DNA from: Alphaproteobacteria bacterium GM202ARS2
GTDB lineage: Bacteria; Pseudomonadota; Alphaproteobacteria; GM7ARS4
DNA length: 64,000 nucleotides
Reading direction: 5' to 3'
NCBI GenBank assembly: GCA_014323835.1
Contig: JACONH010000006.1
Coordinates: 29,198 to 93,197, forward strand
The position numbers and the translations under genes are program-made. Under the pieces are notes generated by a model. The model was not told the DNA's origin. It saw only the letters and a list, made by a program, of their open reading frames with translations, and did no database searches. This document shows positions 8,334 through 17,590 of this stretch, piece after piece (the stretch's first letter is position 1; every line of letters begins with the position of its first letter).

Positions 8334-11300
8334 ACCTTATCAAGCTTGCTGTTACCAAGCCCACCGCTATTCTTGCTGTCGTCATTGTTATCATGATAAG
8401 CGGCATGCTGGCGTTACAGCGTATTCCTATTCAGCTTATCCCTGACGTTACCAAGCCTATCATCATTATCAGCACCATCTGGCCCGGGGCGTCCCCTGCC
8501 GAAATTGAGCGGGAAATCACCATTCCGCAAGAAGAAAAGCTCAAAGGATTAAGTGGCTTAACACGTATCATTAGCCGCTCGCAATATGGCGAAAGCGAAA
8601 TCGAACTGGAATTCGCCATCGGACAAGACCCACAAGAAATGCTCTTGCTTGTCTCCAATCGCCTCGACCAAGTCGAAAGCTATCCCCTAGAAGCCGACAA
8701 GCCCCAGCTGAAACGCTCACGGAGCGAAGATTCAGCCATTGCCTGGTTCATCTTGACTCGCACCGAAGGCAACCGCACACCCATCGACCATTATGGTGAT
8801 CTCGCCAAAGACCTCATCCAAGACCGCTTCGAGCGCGTCCCCGGCGTTGCACGCTCCAATGTCTACGGCGGAAGCGAAAAAGAACTGCGAATCACCATCA
8901 ATCCAAACATCATGGCACAACATCAAATCACTATTCCCCAGCTGTTAGCGACTCTCCGCAACAATAACATTGCGGTAACCAGCGGCGACGTCGATGAAGC
9001 CAAACGGCGCTATCTCGTGCGTATCGAAGGTGAGCTGAATTCGCCCCAAGCCCTCGAAGCCGTCATTGTCAGGAGCGTCCAGACCCGAGCCGACGTAACA
9101 CCCCAACGTATCCGTCTGGGCGATATTGCCACCATCGACTACGCTTGGAAGACCACGTATACCCGTATCCGCGCCCTCGGCAAGTCCGCCATCGCCATTA
9201 ACGCCACTCGAGAAAGCGGTAGCAATGTTATCACCATCATGGAACAGCTCAAAACCCAGCTGGCAGACATCAACGACAATTACCTTGCCGAGCAACAGCT
9301 GCACCTGCAACAAGTCTATGACGAGACCATCTACATCGAGTCTGCCATCGATCTCGTCATTCAAAACATTTACGTGGGTGGCACTCTTGCCATTTTGATT
9401 CTTTTTCTATTTTTACGTTCCATTCCCACAACGCTGATTGCTGCCATTGCTATTCCCGTCTCGGTGGTCGGGTCTTTTGTCGCTATGGCTGCCTTAGGAC
9501 GTAGTTTGAACGTCATTTCTCTTGCTGGTATCGCCTTTGCCGTCGGCATGGTTGTCGATGCCACCATTGTTGTTCTCGATAACATTTTCCGTCTACGACA
9601 AGAAAAAATGAACGCGCACGATGCCGCCTATCATGGGGCTAAAAACGTCTGGGCTGCCGTCTTTGTGTCTGCCCTCACCACTGTCATTGTCTTTCTTCCT
9701 ATTCTGCTTATCGACCTTGAGGTGGGGCAACTCTTCCGTGATATTGCCGTTGCTATATCTGTGTCAGTCATTCTTTCTCTCTTTGTATCGATTACGCTTG
9801 TGCCTTTGGTTGCCCAACGTCTGCTCAGGGGACAGACTATCACGACTCCTTTGCGTCTTCCTCGTTTGGAGCAGCTCGCCCAGCGTTTTGTCCATGCTAT
9901 CCTGAGTTTCACCCGCTCTGTTGCTCGTAATCGCAACAAAGCCCTGCGTGTCGCAACCTCCATCACCGTGGCATCGCTGATATTTTCGTGGGTCATGCTC
10001 CCGAAACTCGACTATCTGCCTGAAGGCAACCGCAACCTTATTTTTGGTATTCTTCTGCCACCGCCCGGCTACAACCTTGAGACAGTCACCACCATTGCCC
10101 GCGGCATCGAGGACTCTATTCGGCATCTTTTTGTCACCGAAACGGGCCCTGAGCCAACCGCGGAAGGTCTACCGAAAATGAGTAACTTTTTCTTTGTTGC
10201 TCTGCCATCCTTAACGTTCATGGGGGCGCGCAGCCAAGAGCCTGCCCGTGTCAAAGAGCTTATCCCTGTGCTAAGCGGTCTTGCCTTTGCTGAACCCGGC
10301 ATGTTTGGCTTGATTAACCAGCCCTCCCTCTTCGGCAGAGGCATCGGCCAGGGACGTGCCGTCGATATCAATATTAGTGGCCCCGATATACAAGACATTC
10401 TTGCCACCGCCCAGAAGGCAGCCTTTCTGACAAGTCAAGCCCTACCCTTTAAGGACGGCACACAGATGCGCCCCCAACCCGGCTTAGAACTGGGCGCACC
10501 AGAAATACGCATGACACCCAGAAGCGTCAATCTAACCGATATCGGCATGACCCACAGAGATTTTGCCGACACCATACGTAGCTTCCACGATGGCGTGCGC
10601 GTCGATGAAATCACCGTCGACGGCAAACAAATGGACTTAACCCTCAGAGCCGCCGAACAGGCGTTACAGCACACACAAAACATAAAAGCCCTCCCCATTG
10701 TAACCACAGATGGCATTATCCCTGCGGGCAGTCTTGCCGATGTTGTTGCCACCGCAGGTCCCACCGAGATTCGCCGTCTCGAGCAACGACGGTCTATCAC
10801 GTTACAGATTCGTCCGCCACCGACAATGCCCCTCGAGCAAGCCATCGATACCCTCAAGGCCGGCGTCATTACCCCCATAAAAGAACAAGGATTGCCCGCA
10901 CAAACCTCCCTCAGCATCGCTGGCACCGCTGACGAACTGACAAAAACGTGGCAAACAATCGTCTTCGACCTGATTCTTGCCTTGGTTATCGTTTATCTGG
11001 CAATGGCGGTTCTCTTCGAGAACTTCTTCTACCCCCTTATCATTATGCTATCCGTGCCTGTTGCTATGGCAGGCGGCGTCGCTGGTTTGGCTCTGTTGAA
11101 TATTTTCACCTTCCAACCCCTCGATATGCTGACGTTACTCGGCTTCGTTATTCTCACCGGCATTGTCGTCAATAATGCCATTCTGCTCGTTCATCAGACC
11201 CTGCACCATATCCATGACGATGCCATGTCTATCGCACAAGCGGTCGAAACCTCGGTGCGTAATCGCATACGCCCCATATTCATGTCGACTCTGACCAGTT

Positions 11301-11497
11301 TGTTCGGTATGCTTCCTCTTGTGGTTTTTCCGGGGGCTGGCTCTGAACTGTATCGTGGCCTCGGCTCGGTCGTTCTCGGTGGGCTGGCTCTGTCTTCTCT
11401 GTTGACGCTACTGATTGTGCCACCCGTGCTGTCTGTTTTCGTCAATGCCATCGAGTCGCAAAAACGTATGCCCAACCTCAAACCAAAATCACCATGA
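8330..11497 (+). CDS. RND-family inner-membrane efflux transporter
   Basis: A 1055-residue proton-driven pump subunit with the twelve-helix RND plan: an N-terminal helix (TAILAVVIVIMISGMLALQRI), a first periplasmic loop starting LIPDVTKPIIIISTIWPGASPAEIEREI, helices around residues 340-490, a second large periplasmic loop, and C-terminal helices from about residue 880. TM4 carries FAVGMVVDATIVVLDN, with one Asp where AcrB-type pumps have two adjacent Asp residues. It matches the hydrophobic/amphiphile subgroup better than the heavy-metal CzcA subgroup, but this is a judgement from motifs. The gene overlaps its adaptor upstream and cbiX downstream by four bases each, placing a drug or lipid pump in the same transcript as cobalamin genes. 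Confidence 0.93.
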   Translation: MNLIKLAVTKPTAILAVVIVIMISGMLALQRIPIQLIPDVTKPIIIISTIWPGASPAEIEREITIPQEEKLKGLSGLTRIISRSQYGESEIELEFAIGQDPQEMLLLVSNRLDQVESYPLEADKPQLKRSRSEDSAIAWFILTRTEGNRTPIDHYGDLAKDLIQDRFERVPGVARSNVYGGSEKELRITINPNIMAQHQITIPQLLATLRNNNIAVTSGDVDEAKRRYLVRIEGELNSPQALEAVIVRSVQTRADVTPQRIRLGDIATIDYAWKTTYTRIRALGKSAIAINATRESGSNVITIMEQLKTQLADINDNYLAEQQLHLQQVYDETIYIESAIDLVIQNIYVGGTLAILILFLFLRSIPTTLIAAIAIPVSVVGSFVAMAALGRSLNVISLAGIAFAVGMVVDATIVVLDNIFRLRQEKMNAHDAAYHGAKNVWAAVFVSALTTVIVFLPILLIDLEVGQLFRDIAVAISVSVILSLFVSITLVPLVAQRLLRGQTITTPLRLPRLEQLAQRFVHAILSFTRSVARNRNKALRVATSITVASLIFSWVMLPKLDYLPEGNRNLIFGILLPPPGYNLETVTTIARGIEDSIRHLFVTETGPEPTAEGLPKMSNFFFVALPSLTFMGARSQEPARVKELIPVLSGLAFAEPGMFGLINQPSLFGRGIGQGRAVDINISGPDIQDILATAQKAAFLTSQALPFKDGTQMRPQPGLELGAPEIRMTPRSVNLTDIGMTHRDFADTIRSFHDGVRVDEITVDGKQMDLTLRAAEQALQHTQNIKALPIVTTDGIIPAGSLADVVATAGPTEIRRLEQRRSITLQIRPPPTMPLEQAIDTLKAGVITPIKEQGLPAQTSLSIAGTADELTKTWQTIVFDLILALVIVYLAMAVLFENFFYPLIIMLSVPVAMAGGVAGLALLNIFTFQPLDMLTLLGFVILTGIVVNNAILLVHQTLHHIHDDAMSIAQAVETSVRNRIRPIFMSTLTSLFGMLPLVVFPGAGSELYRGLGSVVLGGLALSSLLTLLIVPPVLSVFVNAIESQKRMPNLKPKSP

Positions 11498-12465
11498 CGA
11501 CAGGCGTTCTTCTCTGCGGACACGGCACACGCCATCGCAAAGGCCTCGATGAATTCGAGCGACTGTGCCAGCTGCTCGACCAGCGGTTAACCGAACTGCC
11601 AACAACATACGGCTACCTCGAGTTCGCACGTCCCATTATCCGCGATGGCCTAGACCAGTTACGCAAGCAAGGATGCACAACAGTCCATGCCTTGCCCGCT
11701 ATGCTCTTTGCCGCCGGCCACGTCAAAAATGATATTCCCAGTATCCTGAATGCCTACCAGAAAGACCACCCCGAGATGCGTATCACGCTGGCGCGTGAGT
11801 TAGCCTTAACCCCCAAAATGTTGGCAGCCGCCGCCGCCCGCGCCCAAGAAGCCCTTGCCACCTCCTCGATACCCGCAGAAGAAACCCTGCTCCTGGTTGT
11901 CGGACGCGGCGCCTCCGACCCCGACGCCAACGGCAACATCGCTAAAATCGCACGTATGCTCTGTGAAGGACTCGGATGCGGATGGGCTGAAGTCGCCTAC
12001 TCAGGTCTTACGTTTCCTCTCGTCCAGCCCGCCCTCGAAAGACTCGTGCTGTTGCCCTTCCAACAAATTGTCGTTGTGCCGTATTTTCTCTTCGATGGCG
12101 TGCTCGTCCAGCGTATCTACGAGCAAACCGATAGCGTAGCAGCACAACACCCTAAGATCACCTTCCTCAAAGCCCCCTACCTCAGTTTTCATCCTGCCGT
12201 CATCGATACGTTTCTCGAGCGTCTTGCCGAAATTCACACACCAGAAAACTCGATGAATTGCCAGCTGTGTAAGTATCGTAGCCAAATTGTCGGCTTCGAA
12301 GACGATGTCGGACGCGCGCAAGAAAGCCACCATCACCACGTCGAAGGCGGTGGCGGAAATGGCCACACGCATGACCACACGCACGAGCATACGCATCCCC
12401 CTTATCCGCAAGCCAATCACCCCCTAGGGCCCCGTTCCCTCAAAGCAGAGACACGGCAACGATGA
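11494..12465 (+). CDS. cbiX: Sirohydrochlorin cobaltochelatase CbiX, long form with metal-binding tail
   Basis: A 323-residue chelatase that inserts Co2+ into sirohydrochlorin, the entry step of the anaerobic cobalamin route. Two CbiX repeats are visible: the first begins LLCGHGTRHRKG with active-site His and continues to LPAMLFAAGHVKNDIP, the second contains LLLVVGRGASDPDANGN and VVVPYFLFDGVLVQRI. After residue 240 follow an MNCQLCKYR motif (MxCxxC) and a histidine-rich run (HHHH, then HTHDHTHEHTH). Both additions are known from the Bacillus megaterium enzyme, where the cysteines hold an iron-sulfur cluster. Four-base overlaps with both neighbours. CbiX indicates early cobalt insertion, consistent with cbiD and cbiG here. 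Confidence 0.92.
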   Translation: MTTGVLLCGHGTRHRKGLDEFERLCQLLDQRLTELPTTYGYLEFARPIIRDGLDQLRKQGCTTVHALPAMLFAAGHVKNDIPSILNAYQKDHPEMRITLARELALTPKMLAAAAARAQEALATSSIPAEETLLLVVGRGASDPDANGNIAKIARMLCEGLGCGWAEVAYSGLTFPLVQPALERLVLLPFQQIVVVPYFLFDGVLVQRIYEQTDSVAAQHPKITFLKAPYLSFHPAVIDTFLERLAEIHTPENSMNCQLCKYRSQIVGFEDDVGRAQESHHHHVEGGGGNGHTHDHTHEHTHPPYPQANHPLGPRSLKAETRQR

Positions 12466-13103
12466 CGGCTTACGTTAAGAGTCCCGTTGCCATTGACTCT
12501 CTTTCTCATCGGCGTCTGCACCGTCATGTTCCTTCTGATTTATCACCTGAGTGGCAGCACGTAACTATCCGTCTCATGCAAGCCTGCGGGATGACCGACA
12601 TCATCGATGATTTGCGTTGGCACGAGTCGTTTGTGTCCGCCGCCCGCACCGCCCTTAATAAGCAATGCTTGCTCCTAACCGATAGCCAGATGGTTGCCTG
12701 CGGTATCAACCGCGACCGCCTTCATCCTAAGCGGGTTATCAGTCTTATTGGCTCGCCTGAGGCCTATCGCTTAGCCGAGACTCATAAGACGACCCGCGCC
12801 GCGGCTCTGGTCGATGTGTGGCAACAGCAGTATCCTTGGCACAATCAACTGATAGCCATTGGCAACGCACCCACGTGCTTGTTTCGTCTTCTGGACGTGC
12901 TTGCCGAGTCGCCCCCACAGCATGACCCTGCTGCGATTATAGCTTTTCCTGTCGGCTTTGTCGGGGCAGCACGTGCCAAACAGCAGCTGCATGATACGCT
13001 CGGCACAAGGATACCCTACCTTACGTTGCTAGGCACCCGCGGCGGCAGTGCGTTGACTGTGGCAACCATTCATGCGTTGCTCTCTTTGTCTGCCTCGTCA
13101 TGA
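12462..13103 (+). CDS. cbiC: (Cobalt-)precorrin-8 methylmutase, catalytic His apparently replaced by Gln
   Basis: A 213-residue methylmutase that moves a methyl group from C11 to C12 to give (cobalt-)cobyrinic acid. It aligns by eye with CobH/CbiC: RLMQACGMTDI, FVSAARTALN, SQMVACGINRDRL, IAIGNAPTCLFRLL, PVGFVGAA and TRGGSAL. In the family the motif is R-x-[VI]-H-[AT]-x-G, and its His (His43 in CobH) is the catalytic acid. Here codon 40 (12579-12581) is CAA, Gln. All other blocks are intact and the frame is uninterrupted, so this looks like an expressed protein with an altered active site rather than a decayed gene. Four-base overlaps on both sides. Confidence 0.9.
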   Translation: MTAYVKSPVAIDSLSHRRLHRHVPSDLSPEWQHVTIRLMQACGMTDIIDDLRWHESFVSAARTALNKQCLLLTDSQMVACGINRDRLHPKRVISLIGSPEAYRLAETHKTTRAAALVDVWQQQYPWHNQLIAIGNAPTCLFRLLDVLAESPPQHDPAAIIAFPVGFVGAARAKQQLHDTLGTRIPYLTLLGTRGGSALTVATIHALLSLSASS

Positions 13104-14326
13104 CGAGCACCCCTCAGCCTTGGCTGACAGTTGTTGGCATTACCCTCGAGGGTTTTGCCGCGTTGCATCCTCGCGCCCGCAAAGCCCTAGAGACGGCAAC
13201 AAGCATACGGGCAAGCGCGCGCCAGATTGAACTGCTCCCTGCCAGTCTGCATGCCCGCTGCCAGACATGGAATGTCCCCCTCACGGACGATATCCGCGCC
13301 CTTGCCAAAAAGCGTCCACCCCAAACATGTGTGCTGGCGACAGGGGATCCGTTGGCTTATGGCATTGCCACCACGTTGCTCCGTCATATTCCCCTCGAGG
13401 ATATGATGATTCTACCGCAGCTGTCGTCTTTTGCCAGTGCCCGCGCCCGCCTAGGCTGGAGCGTGCAAGAAACCACCCATGTATCGTTACATGGACGCAA
13501 CCCGCAACATCTCTATGCCCAACTTGCCCCAAAGAACAAGCTACTGACCCTGTGCGACAAACATAGTCTCGCCCTTGTCCTGACTGCCCTTAAGCAGTGT
13601 TGCCTCGCTCATAGTCGTCTAACTTGTCTTGCCAACCTCGACAGCCCAGAGGAATCGGTGCGCACTTTCACGGCACAGAAAGCACCCAGCGGTATTCCCC
13701 CCTTGAGTCTGCTTGCTATTGATTGTGCCGAGTCGTTTTCGCCGTCGCCACCTGTCGCGTTACTATCGAGCCCCGCGGCTTTGCCCGACGATGCCTTTCA
13801 CCACGATGGCACCATCACAAAGCAAAGTATCCGTAGCCTGACGCTCATGGCTCTTATGCCTTTGGCGCGTCAGACCCTGTGGGATATCGGCAGTGGGTGC
13901 GGCACTGTTGCTCTCGAGTGGGCACGTCTTGTGCCTCTCGGCAGCAGCTTTGCCATCGAGCGCGACAAAAAACGCTGCCAATACATCAAAAAAAATAAGG
14001 ACTCCCTACACATCGACAACGTCCATCTCATCGAGGGGCAAGCCCCTGAGGCTTTTGCTTCGTTGCCCCGCCCTGATGCCATCTTTTTTGGCGGTGGTAT
14101 CGCACAGGCAACTCTGACGCGGGCGTGGCAACACCTTGCCCCACAAGGACGCATGGTCGCCAACGCCGTCACCCTCGAAAGTCAACACACGTTGCTACAA
14201 GCCCATCAACGTTACGGCGGCACCCTCGAGCAATGGCATCACGCTCCTTGCCATAAGATCAGCCCCAGCTATCATGCCTTTCACCCGCAACGGAGCCTCG
14301 TTCAATGGCGCGCCCACAAACCATAA
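13100..14326 (+). CDS. cbiET: Cobalt-precorrin-6B/7 methyltransferase fusion CbiE-CbiT (CobL type)
   Basis: A 408-residue bifunctional protein methylating C5 and C15 and decarboxylating the C12 acetate. The N-terminal CbiE half (about 1-200) is a tetrapyrrole methylase with VVGITLEGFAAL and the LATGDPLAYGIA motif. The C-terminal CbiT half (about 215-408) starts with DDAFHHDGTITKQSIRSL and has the SAM-binding LWDIGSGCGTVALEWA and later FFGGGIA. The fusion is the usual CobL arrangement. A four-base overlap with cbiC and a 22-base overlap with cbiL place it in the middle of the cobalamin run. Confidence 0.94.
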   Translation: MTSTPQPWLTVVGITLEGFAALHPRARKALETATSIRASARQIELLPASLHARCQTWNVPLTDDIRALAKKRPPQTCVLATGDPLAYGIATTLLRHIPLEDMMILPQLSSFASARARLGWSVQETTHVSLHGRNPQHLYAQLAPKNKLLTLCDKHSLALVLTALKQCCLAHSRLTCLANLDSPEESVRTFTAQKAPSGIPPLSLLAIDCAESFSPSPPVALLSSPAALPDDAFHHDGTITKQSIRSLTLMALMPLARQTLWDIGSGCGTVALEWARLVPLGSSFAIERDKKRCQYIKKNKDSLHIDNVHLIEGQAPEAFASLPRPDAIFFGGGIAQATLTRAWQHLAPQGRMVANAVTLESQHTLLQAHQRYGGTLEQWHHAPCHKISPSYHAFHPQRSLVQWRAHKP

Positions 14327-15021
14327 AGCCGACACTCTACGCTATCAGCGTCGGGCCCGGCGAGCCCAAGCTGATGACCATGCAAGCCATCGAGCGTCTA
14401 CAACAAACGCCCGTCGTCGCTTGGCTACAAAACCCACAGGGACATAGCCGCGCTTATGCCGCCGCACAGCCCTACATTCAAAGCCACCAACAACAACGTC
14501 CCTACACCCTATCGATGCAGGCATCACCACAAAGCAAAAGCACAACCTACGATGCCATCGCAACAAGCCTCAAACAAGAACTCGACAACGGCAAAGACGT
14601 TGCCTTCCTTGTGCTCGGCGATGTTACCCTCTATGCCAGCTTCCATGCCCTTGCTTTGAGACTACAAGGGGCGTATCCCATCGTCATGCTACCCGGCATC
14701 AGTGCCATCTCAGCGGGGGCTACATATCTTGGTCTGTCTCTTGCCCAACAAACCGATAATCTCCACATTCTCACGCCCCCCATCGAGCAAGAGCAGCTAA
14801 CCACCCTCACCTCGCAAGGCAACACCGTCGTTGTTATGAAGCCCTGTGGTCATTTATCCGCGATTAGAGCTTGTATAGAGCATGACCCTGCCCTCGATGC
14901 GGTGCTGATAGACAACATAACGCTACCGACTCAGCGGGTTGTGCCTCTCGATTCCTATAAGGAGGATACTGCTCCCTATTTTTCTATGCTCCTCCTCCAT
15001 CGCAAAAAAGGTGTGTCATGA
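14305..15021 (+). CDS. cbiL: (Cobalt-)precorrin-2 C20-methyltransferase
   Basis: A 238-residue tetrapyrrole methylase. It transfers a methyl group to C20 of cobalt-precorrin-2 in corrin synthesis. The family signature at the N-terminus reads YAISVGPGEPKLMTMQAIERLQ. The LVLGDVTLYASF segment is the second SAM loop and LPGISAISAGATYLGLSLA is the third. PCGHLSAIRA near residue 180 fits CbiL/CobI, separating it from the other methylases in the cluster. The start ATG lies 22 bases inside cbiET; the next gene overlaps by four bases. Confidence 0.9.
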   Translation: MARPQTIKPTLYAISVGPGEPKLMTMQAIERLQQTPVVAWLQNPQGHSRAYAAAQPYIQSHQQQRPYTLSMQASPQSKSTTYDAIATSLKQELDNGKDVAFLVLGDVTLYASFHALALRLQGAYPIVMLPGISAISAGATYLGLSLAQQTDNLHILTPPIEQEQLTTLTSQGNTVVVMKPCGHLSAIRACIEHDPALDAVLIDNITLPTQRVVPLDSYKEDTAPYFSMLLLHRKKGVS

Positions 15022-16826
15022 CTGATACGACCGCCATTATTGCTACGCACCGTCATAGCCTGAAGCACGCCCGCGCTATCCAGCGCGCCCTGCCCTTAAG
15101 CGTTCTTTTTGCCCCACGCGCCTTGTGTGCTGAACCTGCAAGCCCGCCTATGACTCCTTATGACAACCTCACCGAGCTGTTGACCTCGTTATTCCGCCAG
15201 TCCTCTGCGGTTGTGGGCTTATGTGCAACATCCCTGCTTGTGCGTGTTCTTGCTCCCCTGATAGCCAAAACCAAAGAGCCACCCCCTCTGATAGCGGTCA
15301 GCGGCGATGGTCGTCACGTCATTCCTCTGCTTGCCGTCCACAGTGGCGGCAATCGACTGGCACGCACCATTGCCTCTGCCCTCAACACCGAAGCTGCGGT
15401 TACAACAGCCAGCGACAACGTATTCCAGCTGGCTCTCGATGACCCCCCCGACGGCTGGCAGCTGGCAAGTAAAAAACACTATAAATCCATTGTCAGTCGT
15501 CTGCTCAATGGCGAAGCCGCGCGCCTGTGCAACCCACCCTCGTGGCTCCACAGCGATACGCTCACCGTCGAGTCGCAAGCCCCCCTTACGCTGAAGAGTT
15601 CGCTGCGTCCACCAACCGAAGATGCCAACACCCTGCACTACATTCCGCAACGTCTGGCTCTCGGTATCGGTTGTGTCCGCAATGTATCCAGCTCTGCCAT
15701 GCTCGAGTCTGTCCGTAAGCACTTGCATACCCATAATCTTGCCATAGAAGCGGTTGCGGTTCTTGCCTCAATCACGGTGAAACATGACGAAAAAGCCCTC
15801 CATGACCTCAGCACACACTTAGGCGTGCCGTTACGTCTGTTCTCTGCCGAGCAACTGCTCACCACCACACCCCAGCTACGCAATCCCTCGCAACAGGTTT
15901 TTGCCACTGTCGGCTGTTACGGTGTTGCCGAAGGTTCTGCTCTACTTGCTGCGGGTGCGCGCAGTCGCCTCATTGTCCCCAAACACGTGGATGGCTCGAT
16001 AACCTTAGCTCTTGCTCTTGCCCGTAAGCCTCTGATACCTAGAAAAGGGGGCAACCACATCGCTATTATCGGCACGGGGCCTGGTCGCCCCGCCATGATG
16101 ACGCAAGAAGCCCAACAGCAGCTTCTTGCTGCCGAGCATGTTGTCGGCTATCGCCTCTATCTTGAGCTCGCCGCACCGTTGCTGACAGGCAAGACCCTCC
16201 ATCCCTTCGATATTGGTCAAGAACAAGAGCGCGCGCGCCACGCCCTTGATTTGGCGACTCACCACCATGCTCGTGTCGCGTTACTATCCTCTGGCGACCC
16301 TGCCCTCTATGCTATGGCTGGCCTTGTTTTCCAGTGTCTCGATGAATGTGCCTATAAGACACCCACCCGTCCGCCGCCTTCTATCAGCGTCCACCCCGGC
16401 GTGTCCGCCATGCACGCCGCAAGTGCCAGAGCTGGTGCCATGCTCGCCCACGACTGCTGTGCCATATCCCTCTCAGACCTGTTAACGCCAGCAGACATCA
16501 TCGAAAAAAGATTAGAACACGCTGCTCGTGGTGACTTTGTCATTGCCCTGTATAACCCCCGCGCCCGCAATCGCCGCACAATGCTAACAAAAGCACACAA
16601 ACTGCTCCTACGCCACCGAGCCGAGACAACCCCCATCATCATTGCCCGACATTTGTATCGTGATAAAGAAGACATCACCATCTCGACTCTGAAGGACATG
16701 ATGCGCTATGCCATCGATATGTATACGATTATTCTCATCGGTTCATCGCAGTCTCGCGTCCGCCACATCGGCACCCAACCCTACGTGTATACGCCCCGCG
16801 GCTACGTCTTAGAGGATACGTCATGA
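15018..16826 (+). CDS. cbiGH: CbiG-CbiH fusion: cobalt-precorrin-5A hydrolase plus cobalt-precorrin-3 C17-methyltransferase
   Basis: A 602-residue fusion. Residues about 1-350 are CbiG: an N-terminal part with VVGLCATSLLVRVLAPLI, a central ISGDGRH-like motif (AVSGDGRHVIPLLAVHSGGNRLA) and a C-terminal domain starting ALGIGCVRNVSS with ASITVKHDE and VPLRLFSAEQL. Residues about 355-602 are CbiH: IAIIGTGPGRPAMMTQEA, LLSSGDPALYAMAGLV, HPGVSAMHAASARAGA, and IALYNPRARNRRTML, which is specific for the C17-methyltransferase. CbiG opens the delta-lactone and releases acetaldehyde in the anaerobic route; CbiH does ring contraction with C17 methylation, so one polypeptide covers two nearby steps. Four-base overlaps on both sides. 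Confidence 0.93.
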   Translation: MTDTTAIIATHRHSLKHARAIQRALPLSVLFAPRALCAEPASPPMTPYDNLTELLTSLFRQSSAVVGLCATSLLVRVLAPLIAKTKEPPPLIAVSGDGRHVIPLLAVHSGGNRLARTIASALNTEAAVTTASDNVFQLALDDPPDGWQLASKKHYKSIVSRLLNGEAARLCNPPSWLHSDTLTVESQAPLTLKSSLRPPTEDANTLHYIPQRLALGIGCVRNVSSSAMLESVRKHLHTHNLAIEAVAVLASITVKHDEKALHDLSTHLGVPLRLFSAEQLLTTTPQLRNPSQQVFATVGCYGVAEGSALLAAGARSRLIVPKHVDGSITLALALARKPLIPRKGGNHIAIIGTGPGRPAMMTQEAQQQLLAAEHVVGYRLYLELAAPLLTGKTLHPFDIGQEQERARHALDLATHHHARVALLSSGDPALYAMAGLVFQCLDECAYKTPTRPPPSISVHPGVSAMHAASARAGAMLAHDCCAISLSDLLTPADIIEKRLEHAARGDFVIALYNPRARNRRTMLTKAHKLLLRHRAETTPIIIARHLYRDKEDITISTLKDMMRYAIDMYTIILIGSSQSRVRHIGTQPYVYTPRGYVLEDTS

Positions 16827-17590
16827 CTGTCCATTTTATCGGTGCAGGGCCCGGCGCGGGCGACTTAATCACCGTCCGTGCCCAGCGGTTACTGCAACGC
16901 TGTCAAACATGCTTGTATGCTGGCTCGCTCGTGGAGGATGCCCTCAGCCATTCGGGCGCGCCAGCCAGCCAACAGATTGATACCTCCAGCCTAACCCTCG
17001 ATGCTATCATCGGTCATATGGTTACCGCACACAACAAAGGACATGACATCGCCCGCCTGCACTCAGGTGACACCAGCCTTTATGGCGCTATCCACGAACA
17101 AATCCAAGAGCTTGCTACACGCAACATTCCTTACGATATCACCCCCGGCGTTACCAGTTTTGCCGCGACCGCAGCCTGTCTGGCAACCAGTCTGACTCTG
17201 CCGCACCACAGCCAAAGCGTTGTTCTCACGCGTTATCCCGGCAAAGCCTCACCGATACCCGAGACGGAATCCCTCATTCACTTTGCTCGAAGCCAATGCA
17301 CCCTTATCATTCACCTATCTATCCGCCAACTCAAAGCCATCTGCCGCGAGCTGGCACCCCTTTACGGCGATGATTGTCCCACTGTTGTCGCTTATCGAGT
17401 CAGCTGGCCGCAACAAAAGATTATTCGTGCCACTCTCAAGACGATTGTCGATGCCGTCAAACCCTACAAATTGACGCGCCATGCCCTGATTATCGTCAGC
17501 CCCGTCTTAGACACAACACCCACCCATAGAAGTGGACTCTATGACCCGCACCACCAACACATCAAACGCCCCAGAAAGCTCCCCTTATGA
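16823..17590 (+). CDS. cbiF: (Cobalt-)precorrin-4 C11-methyltransferase
   Basis: A 255-residue tetrapyrrole methylase transferring a methyl group to C11. The signatures are VHFIGAGPGAGDLITVRAQRLL at the N-terminus, CLYAGSLV (typical of CbiF/CobM), ARLHSGDTSLYGAIHEQ, and TPGVTSFAATAACLATSLTLP, followed by SVVLTRYPGKASP. It acts between the CbiH and CbiG activities encoded just upstream. Overlaps cbiGH and the glycosyltransferase gene by four bases each. Confidence 0.94.
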   Translation: MTVHFIGAGPGAGDLITVRAQRLLQRCQTCLYAGSLVEDALSHSGAPASQQIDTSSLTLDAIIGHMVTAHNKGHDIARLHSGDTSLYGAIHEQIQELATRNIPYDITPGVTSFAATAACLATSLTLPHHSQSVVLTRYPGKASPIPETESLIHFARSQCTLIIHLSIRQLKAICRELAPLYGDDCPTVVAYRVSWPQQKIIRATLKTIVDAVKPYKLTRHALIIVSPVLDTTPTHRSGLYDPHHQHIKRPRKLPL

